64,000 bases of DNA, from positions 1-64,000 of the forward strand of contig CACMQN010000001.1 in NCBI GenBank assembly GCA_902615855.1. Reading direction: 5' to 3'. Below the pieces are notes generated by a model. That model was not told where the DNA came from and ran no database searches. It saw only the letters and a list, made by a program, of their open reading frames with translations. The stretch's first letter is position 1. Each line of letters begins with the position of its first letter. The translations under genes were made by a program, and so were the position numbers. This DNA is from an uncultured Candidatus Actinomarina sp. GTDB lineage: Bacteria > Actinomycetota > Acidimicrobiia > Actinomarinales > Actinomarinaceae. This document shows positions 52,173 to 59,494 of the stretch, piece by piece.

Positions 52173-53326
52173 GATAAATGATTGGCCCTGCTTTTACCTG
52201 GAAATATATTTTCGATTTCATAAATATCTGAAATAGTTGCAGCAATATCTGAAAAAGTATCACCTTCACCAATATATTTAGGTTTTAGGTTATTTTTGTA
52301 AATAATAAATGGTACATATTCTCTAGAGTGATCAGTCTTACCATCAGTTGGGTCAGTACCATGATCACCAGTAATAATAATTATATCGTCATCATTTAAG
52401 ACACTGATTAGCTCATCTAAGCCATTATCAATAATTTTTAAACCATCATAATATCCTGCTGGATCTTCTCTGTGACCGTAAAGCATGTCTAGGTCAACTA
52501 AGTTAATAAAATAAAAATCATAATGGTTGTCTTCATATTCACTAATCAATATTTCCAATCCATTTTTATCACCTTCTGTGTGAATTGAATTACTGAGAAA
52601 CTCATCACCAAATAAATCAGAAATTTTTCCAATTCCCAGAGAATTCTTCCCGTTTTTAAATAATTGGCTAAGAATAGTTTCTCCTGGGGGTGTAATTCCA
52701 AAATCTTTTCTATCGTAAGTTCTTTGAAAATTTCCTTTATCACCAATAAATGGTCTAGCGATTACTCTGCCAATATTGTATTCGTTGCAATATTCTCTTG
52801 ATATTTTACAAATTTTGTAAAGATCATCTATTGAGAGAATATTTTCATGAGCTGCTATTTGAAAAACTGAATCACCTGACGTGTAAAGTATTAATTTACC
52901 ACTACTTAGATGTTCTTCACCAAGTTCATTTATTATTTCTGTTCCAGACGCATGATAATTTCCAATAAATTCGTAACCTGTTTCTGAAGATATTTTATCA
53001 ATTAGTTCGCTTGGAAAACCTTTTGGAAATACTGAAAAATCTCTTTGTGTTATTAATCCACCGATTTCCCAATGTCCAGTAGTTGAATCGTTTCCTTTTG
53101 ATGACTCTGCAAGTTTTCCTACTAGAGAGCAAGTAACCTCATCTTTGAGTCCGTTTATATTTGTAATTGCTCCAAAACCAAGCTTTTCAAAAGTAGGTAG
53201 ATTAAGCTGCCCATTTGCTTTTGCTACATTACCAAAAGTATTTGCACCTATGTCACCATAACTTTCAGCATCAGGAGCTTCACCAACACCTAGGGAATCT
53301 ATCACAATCAAAATGCATTTAGACAT
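52169..53326 (-). CDS. deoB: Phosphopentomutase
   Basis: A 385-residue alkaline-phosphatase-superfamily mutase that interconverts (deoxy)ribose 1- and 5-phosphate. The N-terminal metal/phosphate site is V-I-D-S-L-G-V-G-E-A-P-D-A with G-A-N-T-F-G-N-V-A, H-W-E follows, and the C-terminal metal ligands are T-G-D-H-G-T-D-P-T and D-H-S-R-E. It sits between upp and punA in a salvage operon. Confidence 0.94.
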   Translation of the reverse strand: MSKCILIVIDSLGVGEAPDAESYGDIGANTFGNVAKANGQLNLPTFEKLGFGAITNINGLKDEVTCSLVGKLAESSKGNDSTTGHWEIGGLITQRDFSVFPKGFPSELIDKISSETGYEFIGNYHASGTEIINELGEEHLSSGKLILYTSGDSVFQIAAHENILSIDDLYKICKISREYCNEYNIGRVIARPFIGDKGNFQRTYDRKDFGITPPGETILSQLFKNGKNSLGIGKISDLFGDEFLSNSIHTEGDKNGLEILISEYEDNHYDFYFINLVDLDMLYGHREDPAGYYDGLKIIDNGLDELISVLNDDDIIIITGDHGTDPTDGKTDHSREYVPFIIYKNNLKPKYIGEGDTFSDIAATISDIYEIENIFPGKSRANHLS

Positions 53327-53331
53327 TACTT

Positions 53332-53952
53332 TTAAGTTGTTCCAAATAGCCTATCGCCCATGTCCCCAAGGCCAGGAACAATGTACCAGTTATCATCTAA
53401 TTTTTCATCAATTGAAGCAGTTACTAGGGTAATGTCAGGATGGTTTTCCTTGATTCTATTTATGCCTTCTGGCGCTGAGATTACTGTTAACGCATGAATA
53501 TTTTTCGGATTATATTTTTTTACAGTTTCAATGGCGAACGATAATGAACCTCCAGTTGCTAACATTGGCTCTAAGATAAATACATTTTTATCAACTAAAT
53601 CAGGAAGCTTTTCATAATAATTTTCTGGTTGAGCTGTTTCTTCATTTCTTTGAACTCCGATATAACCAAATGAGATATTTGGTATTAATTGTTGCACGCC
53701 ATCCATGAGTCCAAGACCAGCTCTTAAAACAGAAATCGCAACCGAATTATTTTCGATTTGTACACCTTTAGTCTTTGTAAGTGGTGTATCTATTTCTTTT
53801 GAAAGGGTAGTGAGATGTTTTGTAGCTTCAACAACTAAAAAATAAGATAGTTTTGATGCAGAATCTCGAAATGTATCAAAATCAGTATTTTTGTCTCTTA
53901 AATTAGTTAGGTAATGATCTTTAAGAGGATGTGAAATTTCTATTAATTCCAT
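53332..53952 (-). CDS. upp: Uracil phosphoribosyltransferase
   Basis: A 206-residue enzyme making UMP from uracil and PRPP. It has V-L-R-A-G-L-G-L, the PRPP loop L-E-P-M-L-A-T-G-G-S and the uracil site G-D-M-G-D-R-L-F-G-T near the end. First gene of the minus-strand run upp-deoB-punA-etfB-etfA. There is only a five-base gap to deoB. Confidence 0.94.
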   Translation of the reverse strand: MELIEISHPLKDHYLTNLRDKNTDFDTFRDSASKLSYFLVVEATKHLTTLSKEIDTPLTKTKGVQIENNSVAISVLRAGLGLMDGVQQLIPNISFGYIGVQRNEETAQPENYYEKLPDLVDKNVFILEPMLATGGSLSFAIETVKKYNPKNIHALTVISAPEGINRIKENHPDITLVTASIDEKLDDNWYIVPGLGDMGDRLFGTT

Positions 53953-54036
53953 ATTTCTTAGGGTACATTAAATAATTTATCTTTACTAGCACTAATTATT
54001 TATAGTAAATATAATTCATAAGTCATTAAGTTAAAT

Positions 54037-54055
54037 ATTAACTAATATAGTTAAT
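54037..54055. repeat. 8-bp inverted repeat in the rpsP upstream region
   Basis: ATTAACTA and its complement TAGTTAAT are separated by three bases, 21 bases before the rpsP ATG, in the 124-base gap between upp and rpsP. The gap must hold divergent promoters; the repeat might be a regulatory or leader structure, or chance in AT-rich DNA. I see no other gene there. Confidence 0.3.
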
Positions 54056-54076
54056 TGCTAATAGATAAGGATTTAA

Positions 54077-54478
54077 ATGCCAGTAAAAATAAGGCTAGCC
54101 CAAAGAGGTAAAAAAAAGAATAGAACTTTTAGAGTTATTGTTGCTGATTCAAGGTCTCCGAGAGATGGAAAATTCATAGAAGATCTCGGATTTTATAATC
54201 CACAAGATAATCCCTCATCAGTTGAAATTGATGTTGAAAAAGCTGTGTCATGGTTAGAAAAAGGTGCTCAACCTTCAGAAAGAGCACAGAAGATATTGGA
54301 GATTTCGGGAGCATGGGCCCAGTGGAGATCCTCAAAGGGTGAAGTTGTATCCATTCCTACACCTCCGGAACCAAAAATAAAAAGCAGCTCAAAAGCGCAC
54401 AACAAGAAAAATGAAGATCAAGCTGAAGACACTAATGAAGAATCCGCTGATGAAGGAAATAAAGGCGAAGAAGAATGA
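54077..54478 (+). CDS. rpsP: 30S ribosomal protein S16 with acidic tail
   Basis: A 133-residue protein. Residues 1-80 are classic S16 (V-K-I-R-L-A-Q-R-G-K-K-K, V-A-D-S-R-S-P-R-D-G, G-F-Y-N-P, A-Q-P-S-E-R). Residues about 95-133 form a Lys then Glu/Asp-rich low-complexity tail, which is common in actinobacterial S16. Start of the rpsP-khpA-rimM unit; AAGGAT lies four bases before the ATG. Confidence 0.95.
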   Translation: MPVKIRLAQRGKKKNRTFRVIVADSRSPRDGKFIEDLGFYNPQDNPSSVEIDVEKAVSWLEKGAQPSERAQKILEISGAWAQWRSSKGEVVSIPTPPEPKIKSSSKAHNKKNEDQAEDTNEESADEGNKGEEE

Positions 54479-54729
54479 GTGATACTGGAAAAATTGTCAG
54501 AAATGTTGTTGAATATATAATTTCACAAATTGTAGAAGATGAAAAATCTGTGAAAGTAGATATCTCATCTTCTGATGATGAGAATGTTGCCATTGAAGTA
54601 AGAACTGCTCCAAGTGACATGGGAAGAGTCATTGGAAAACGTGGAAGAGTTGCCCGAGCAATCAGAACTGTAGCACAAGCTGCTGCAGACGAAGAGGGTC
54701 TTCAATCAACTGTTGAATTTATTGACTGA
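54475..54729 (+). CDS. khpA: KH-domain RNA-binding protein KhpA
   Basis: An 84-residue single KH domain: the G-R-V-I-G-K-R-G-R-V-A-R-A-I-R motif is the RNA-binding GxxG loop with its flanking helix. KhpA works with a Jag/KhpB partner in RNA-level regulation of cell division in Gram-positive bacteria; the partner is not in this window. It overlaps rpsP by four bases and rimM by 17. Confidence 0.92.
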   Translation: MSDTGKIVRNVVEYIISQIVEDEKSVKVDISSSDDENVAIEVRTAPSDMGRVIGKRGRVARAIRTVAQAAADEEGLQSTVEFID

Positions 54730-55189
54730 AAATAGTTCATACTTAATCGGAAAATTAGGTAAACCTCACGGTCTTCAAGGATATCAGTATATAAATATTG
54801 ACAAATATTTTAGAGATATAAATATGAAGGATGTTTCTGTAGTTGTAGATAATCGTCCCTTTCAAATCGAAGACTTTAAATCACACCTGAAAGATAGAAA
54901 TTTAATTAAATTTAAACATGTCAACTCAATTGATGATGCTGAAAATAATAGAAACTTCGACGTCTACATAAGTGATAATTATAGATCTTTAAAAAATAAA
55001 GAACTCTTACCATGGCCAGGATTTTTTATTAATTATGAATTATCAGATGAAGTAATAATGTTAGATTACTTTTATTCGTCAAAATTAATTCTTTGTAATC
55101 TTCAAAAAAAAGATGAAGTATTTGTTGTATCTTATGATAAAGATAATTTTTTTTACAAAGACGATAGTCTTTATCTAACTGTTAATTAA
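54713..55189 (+). CDS. rimM: Ribosome maturation factor RimM
   Basis: A 158-residue 16S rRNA maturation factor. The N-terminal barrel starts L-I-G-K-L-G-K-P-H-G-L-Q-G-Y (family form G-x-I-x-x-x-H-G-L-x-G), and the C-terminal PRC-barrel region is divergent and slightly short (L-P-W-P-G-F-F-I-N-Y-E-L). It starts with TTG inside khpA. The gene normally next, trmD, is 6 kb away beyond an inserted block. Confidence 0.88.
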   Translation: MNLLTENSSYLIGKLGKPHGLQGYQYINIDKYFRDINMKDVSVVVDNRPFQIEDFKSHLKDRNLIKFKHVNSIDDAENNRNFDVYISDNYRSLKNKELLPWPGFFINYELSDEVIMLDYFYSSKLILCNLQKKDEVFVVSYDKDNFFYKDDSLYLTVN

Positions 55190-55879
55190 CCAGTCATATA
55201 TTTTACTTGTTGGTTCATCATCTAAATATTCAGGATGCCACTGTATTCCAATTGCGTCCCAGCCATTTGTTATTTCAATTCCTTCGATAACATCATCTTC
55301 AGATCTTGCAGAAATAATTAAATCATCTCCTAATTTATCGATACCTTGATGATGTATACTATTAACTTCAAAATTTTTTTCTTGGACAATGCCTTCTAAT
55401 TTTGTTTCTTTTTCAATGTTTATTCTATGAACATATCTTCTCGCCTCATCATAAGGTTTTTGATGTTCAATTTCATTAAAACCACTTTTTTTTAGATCTT
55501 GATGCAGTGTTCCACCCTTGTAAACATTTAATAGTTGATGGCCTCTACATATAGCCAATGTTCTAATATTTTTATTCTCAGCCTCTTTCAGTAGGTTTAA
55601 TTCTGTTAAGTCACGTAAATCATCTACTCTTTCTATCGTATCATCTTGGTTTTGGTCATACATTTTTGGATTTATATCACCTCCACCAGTAACAATGAGT
55701 GCGTTTATTCCAGATAAATTAATTGATTCCCTATTTTGTTGCGGGATAATATTAACTTGTGCACCATGATTGTTACATTGTTTTATAAAATCAAAATTTA
55801 AAACTGAGCATTCAATTTCACCGGCAGACATTTTTACATCTTTATTCCCTGTACTAATTCCTACTATAAAATTATTCAT
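55175..55879 (-). CDS. Class I glutamine-amidotransferase-like hydrolase (peptidase C26, PuuD-like)
   Basis: A 234-residue gamma-glutamyl hydrolase. The catalytic Cys is in L-A-I-C-R-G-H-Q-L-L-N-V (about residue 110), with I-V-T-G-G-G-D-I-N-P before it, N-S-I-H-H-Q-G and the catalytic His/Glu in I-Q-W-H-P-E-Y. This matches gamma-glutamyl-GABA hydrolase and related enzymes; a GABA source would suit the gabT and abfD genes elsewhere in the window, but that link is inference. It overlaps rimM by 15 bases at convergent ends. Confidence 0.85.
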   Translation of the reverse strand: MNNFIVGISTGNKDVKMSAGEIECSVLNFDFIKQCNNHGAQVNIIPQQNRESINLSGINALIVTGGGDINPKMYDQNQDDTIERVDDLRDLTELNLLKEAENKNIRTLAICRGHQLLNVYKGGTLHQDLKKSGFNEIEHQKPYDEARRYVHRINIEKETKLEGIVQEKNFEVNSIHHQGIDKLGDDLIISARSEDDVIEGIEITNGWDAIGIQWHPEYLDDEPTSKIYDWLINS

Positions 55880-56291
55880 TTATATAAAACACAGATTGAA
55901 CTTCAACACAGACATTAAGTGGCAAACTTGAAACTCCCACCGCAGACCTTGTTGGTTTTTCCGAAAAGAATTCATCTAATTTATCAGTAAAGCCATTTAA
56001 TACTTTAGGTTGATCTGTAAAGTCCGATGTACAATTTACAAATCCTAGTACATTTACAGGAATCAATTTTTTTATATCTGAAATTGTTAAAAGTGAAGCA
56101 ATAGTAAGTTCCGCACATAATGACGCTGCATCATACCCTTCTTCTATAGAAATTTCATTAGGGATTTTGCCTATAATTTTCTTTTCGTCAGTGATTGGAA
56201 CATGTCCTGAAGTATATATAAAGTCACCAATCTTTTTCACTGTAACATAGTTGCCAGCTGCTTTTGGTGCCTCAGGCAATTTATCATTCAT
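55872..56291 (-). CDS. RidA-family protein (YjgF/YER057c/UK114)
   Basis: About 139 residues. The N-terminal P-x-A-x-G-N-Y-V-T-V and I-Y-T-S-G-H-V-P strand, and the C-terminal P-T-R-S-A-V-G-V-S-S-L-P with the anion-binding Arg, fit RidA relatives that remove reactive enamines/imines. Residue order suggests the subgroup close to Rid2/Rid3 types, which is uncertain. The ATG at 56291 overlaps the gap stop; a codon six residues upstream is less likely. Confidence 0.85.
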   Translation of the reverse strand: MNDKLPEAPKAAGNYVTVKKIGDFIYTSGHVPITDEKKIIGKIPNEISIEEGYDAASLCAELTIASLLTISDIKKLIPVNVLGFVNCTSDFTDQPKVLNGFTDKLDEFFSEKPTRSAVGVSSLPLNVCVEVQSVFYINE

Positions 56292-57288
56292 CTTTTGATA
56301 ATTTTTCAAGTAAATCTACAACACGATTTGAATAACCCCATTCGTTGTCATACCAGCAAACTACTTTGACATGGTTGTTATTTAATATTTGTGTTGATGA
56401 AGCATCATAAATACTTGAATGAGGATTTTTGAGAATATCTGTAGAAACAAGTGGAATATCTGAGTAATCTAAAATTCCTTTAAGTTCATTTTCAGAGGCT
56501 TTTTTTACTGCATTATTTATGTCATCAATAGTTACATCTTTCTCTACCTCAACAACAAGGTCTACAACACTACCATTCGGGACAGGAACTCTCATTGCCA
56601 TTCCATCAAGTTTTCCATTTAATTCAGGAAGAACCATACCAACAGCCTTTGCAGCACCAGTAGATGTTGGAATTATATTTTGTGTTGCATTCCTTCCTCT
56701 TCTGAAATCACTGTGAGTCGTCTCTGCTAACGCTTGATCATTTGTATAAGCATGAACAGTTGTCATCAATCCTGATTTAATTTTAAAGTTGTCATTTAAT
56801 ACCTTTGCTATTGGAGCTAAACAATTAGTCGTACAAGATGCATTAGAAATCAACTTATCGTCTGGATTTAAGGAATTGTCGTTTACACCTAAAACTACTG
56901 TTGCATCTATTTCATCTTTAGGGGGTACTGTTAGGACAACTTTTTTTGCACCTGAGGAGATATGTTTATCTAACGAGTCTTTATCTCTAAAAAAGCCAGT
57001 TGATTCTACTACCAAGTCAACACCTAAATCACTCCAAGGAATCTCTGCAGGATCACTGTGGGATATTAATTTAATTTTTCTGTCTCCAACAATTAAGGAA
57101 TCATCCTCTAATTCAACATTCATGTTTAAAATTCCCATTATTGAATCATGTTTAAATAAATATGATAATGTTTCCTTATCACCTAGGTCATTAATTGCAA
57201 TTACATTTAAATCTGAATTTGATTCAACAATTATTCTTAAAATAGACCTACCTATTCTTCCAAAGCCATTTATTCCAATATTATTCAA
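56284..57288 (-). CDS. gap: Glyceraldehyde-3-phosphate dehydrogenase
   Basis: A 334-residue glycolytic enzyme with all key residues: N-G-F-G-R-I-G-R at the NAD site, catalytic Cys in S-N-A-S-C-T-T-N-C-L-A-P, His in T-V-H-A-Y-T-N-D-Q, and the C-terminal W-Y-D-N-E-W-G-Y-S. It is preceded by a second GAPDH-like gene that overlaps it by eight bases on the same strand. Confidence 0.96.
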   Translation of the reverse strand: MNNIGINGFGRIGRSILRIIVESNSDLNVIAINDLGDKETLSYLFKHDSIMGILNMNVELEDDSLIVGDRKIKLISHSDPAEIPWSDLGVDLVVESTGFFRDKDSLDKHISSGAKKVVLTVPPKDEIDATVVLGVNDNSLNPDDKLISNASCTTNCLAPIAKVLNDNFKIKSGLMTTVHAYTNDQALAETTHSDFRRGRNATQNIIPTSTGAAKAVGMVLPELNGKLDGMAMRVPVPNGSVVDLVVEVEKDVTIDDINNAVKKASENELKGILDYSDIPLVSTDILKNPHSSIYDASSTQILNNNHVKVVCWYDNEWGYSNRVVDLLEKLSKDE

Positions 57289-58291
57289 ATTGTACCTCCG
57301 ATGATTTCACGGCTTCAATGATCCTTGAGGCATAACCCCATCCATTATCAAACCAAATTATTAGTTTTAATTTATCTTCATCAATACACATAGTTGATAA
57401 TCCATCAATTAACCCAGAAAGAGAATTTCCAACCACATCTGAAGAAACTATTGGATCATATGTAAATCCAATAATATTTTTCAATGAATTATTTGCGGTT
57501 ACTTTCTCAAGGTAACTATTTACCTCATCTTTAGATGTTTTAGTTTTTAAATTCAAAGTCAAATCGATCGTACTTCCATCTGGCACGGGTACTGTCATTG
57601 AAAACGAAGCTATTTTATCTTTAAGCATTGGTAATGCACTCTCAATAACTTTTGATGAATTAGTAACTGATGGAATGATATTTTCTCCAGCTGCTCGATT
57701 TTTTCTAAATCCTGCACCCGCAACATCAGCAAGACGATTCGAATTTGAATATCCATGAACCGTTGTTAAAAATACTTCATTAATTCCATACTCAGACTCA
57801 ATAACTTTAAGAATGGGACCAACCGCATTTGCAGTATTTGAGCCAAAAGAAATAATGTCTGATTCCAAACTGATAGATTCATCGTTACATCCAGAAACGA
57901 GCAATGGAATATTTGAAAAATCAACTGGAGTTGAAGCTATAAATACTTTCTTTGCACCTTTAGAGATATGATTTTGCGCTTCATCTAAATTTTGAGGTTT
58001 ACCAGTAGCTAATATGACAATATCTGTATTTAGACTCATCCAATCAGATTCATCTGCATTTTTCCAGGAATTAAAGATAGTTTCTTTTCCATTAACCGTT
58101 ATTACGTCATCAGAGATATTTACTTCATGACTCAATTTTCCATAAATTGAATCGTATTTAAGTAAGTAAATTAAATTATCTTTATCTGCAGTATCAGATA
58201 CAGATACGATATTTATATTGTCTTCTTCCAGAGTTTGTCTATAGATGTCCCTACCAACTCTTCCGAAACCAACTAAAGATACGTTAACCAA
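57281..58291 (-). CDS. GAPDH paralogue lacking the catalytic cysteine (probable pseudoenzyme)
   Basis: A 336-residue protein homologous to GAPDH along its length: G-F-G-R-V-G-R-D at the NAD site, T-V-H-G-Y-S-N with the catalytic-region His, P-V-P-D-G-S-T-I-D-L and a C-terminal W-F-D-N-G-W-G-Y-A. At the active site the S-C-T-T-N motif reads S-N-T-A-N, so the nucleophilic Cys is Asn. It cannot form the thioester and should be inactive as a GAPDH. The frame is intact, so it is not a decayed gene; it may regulate or assemble with the intact enzyme. The start is a TTG with AGGA seven bases upstream. Confidence 0.88.
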   Translation of the reverse strand: MVNVSLVGFGRVGRDIYRQTLEEDNINIVSVSDTADKDNLIYLLKYDSIYGKLSHEVNISDDVITVNGKETIFNSWKNADESDWMSLNTDIVILATGKPQNLDEAQNHISKGAKKVFIASTPVDFSNIPLLVSGCNDESISLESDIISFGSNTANAVGPILKVIESEYGINEVFLTTVHGYSNSNRLADVAGAGFRKNRAAGENIIPSVTNSSKVIESALPMLKDKIASFSMTVPVPDGSTIDLTLNLKTKTSKDEVNSYLEKVTANNSLKNIIGFTYDPIVSSDVVGNSLSGLIDGLSTMCIDEDKLKLIIWFDNGWGYASRIIEAVKSSEVQFE

Positions 58292-58369
58292 CTGTCATTC
58301 CTCACTTCTGTTTTTTTTACAAAAATATTGGTACAATCAAATCATAATATTATCGAATTGTTGAAAATT

Positions 58370-59494
58370 ATGTCTACTTTAGATAAAAAAATTGAAAATT
58401 ATATATTTGGAAATATTCCAACTTCAGAATTACTCGATAAGGCCTATGATATAAAAGTTCAAAATTTTGGTAAAACAATTACTTATAGTCCTAAAGTATT
58501 CATCCCTTTAACAACATTATGTCAGGACGCTTGTGCTTATTGCACTTTTGTAAAAACACCTAAAGATGGAGGTACATATCTTACATTTGAAGAAGTTGAT
58601 GCTATTGCAAATGTGGGAGACAAATCAGGATGTTTTGAAGCTCTTTTTACACTCGGGGATAAGCCAGAAATTAAATGGTCTTTTGCAAAAGAGGAGCTAG
58701 AACGATTAGGTTTTAGTACAACTTTTGATTACTTGATTGAAAATGCAAAAAGAGTAAATGAAAAATACCATTTATTTCCCCACATTAATCCTGGTTTAAT
58801 GTCAAGAAAGGAAATTAAAGAATACAGGCAACATTCACCATCTGGGGGCTTAATGCTTGAATCCTTTTCAAAAAACTTATCTCAAAAAGGTAAAGCACAT
58901 TATGGGGCAAAAACTAAAGATATAAACTTAAGATTAGAAACTCTTGAAAATGCAATGAGTGAAAAATATCCAATGACCACTGGTCTATTGTTAGGAATTA
59001 CTGATACCAAAAATGAAATCATTCAAGACATATATCAACTTATTCAAACCTGTAAAATAAATACATCCATTCAGGAAGTGATACTTCAAAATTTCAGAGC
59101 AAAGCAAAATACATTAATGAAGAACCATTCAGAAATTGTAAACGACTTATTTATGAGAATTATTGCAACAACACGGTTATTTTTACCAAATCACATTTCT
59201 TTACAGATACCACCAAATTTAGCAAGCAATATTGAATTATTTTTAAAATCTGGAATAAATGATCTTGGAGGGATATCTCCAAAAACAATTGATTGGGTTA
59301 ATCCAGATCATAATTGGCCAAATCTAATCGAACTTAAAAATGTAATTAAACAAACAGATCAAAATCTTATCCCTCGTTTACCTGTCTATCCTTCGTATAT
59401 AAATAAAGACTGGTTAAGTCCAAGTATTTATGAAAAAGTAAGTAGTGTAGTTAATGAAAATGGATACCCAAAAGAACATGAATTTACAAAATAA
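58370..59494 (+). CDS. cofG: 7,8-didemethyl-8-hydroxy-5-deazariboflavin synthase subunit 1
   Basis: About 374 residues, radical SAM. The cluster motif C-Q-D-A-C-A-Y-C (C-x3-C-x2-C) lies near residue 50, followed by F-T-L-G-D-K-P-E typical of CofG. With CofH it makes the F0 chromophore of coenzyme F420; in many actinobacteria both are fused as FbiC, here they are separate. I prefer the ATG at 58370; in-frame TTG codons upstream (58328) would fall on or before a TACAAT -10 candidate at 58332-58337. Its end overlaps cofH by 41 bases. Confidence 0.9.
   Translation: MSTLDKKIENYIFGNIPTSELLDKAYDIKVQNFGKTITYSPKVFIPLTTLCQDACAYCTFVKTPKDGGTYLTFEEVDAIANVGDKSGCFEALFTLGDKPEIKWSFAKEELERLGFSTTFDYLIENAKRVNEKYHLFPHINPGLMSRKEIKEYRQHSPSGGLMLESFSKNLSQKGKAHYGAKTKDINLRLETLENAMSEKYPMTTGLLLGITDTKNEIIQDIYQLIQTCKINTSIQEVILQNFRAKQNTLMKNHSEIVNDLFMRIIATTRLFLPNHISLQIPPNLASNIELFLKSGINDLGGISPKTIDWVNPDHNWPNLIELKNVIKQTDQNLIPRLPVYPSYINKDWLSPSIYEKVSSVVNENGYPKEHEFTK

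Noticed and set aside
57281-58291. Decayed gap pseudogene
   Set aside because: The frame is full length with NAD-site and His motifs kept, so I call it a gene for a likely pseudoenzyme.
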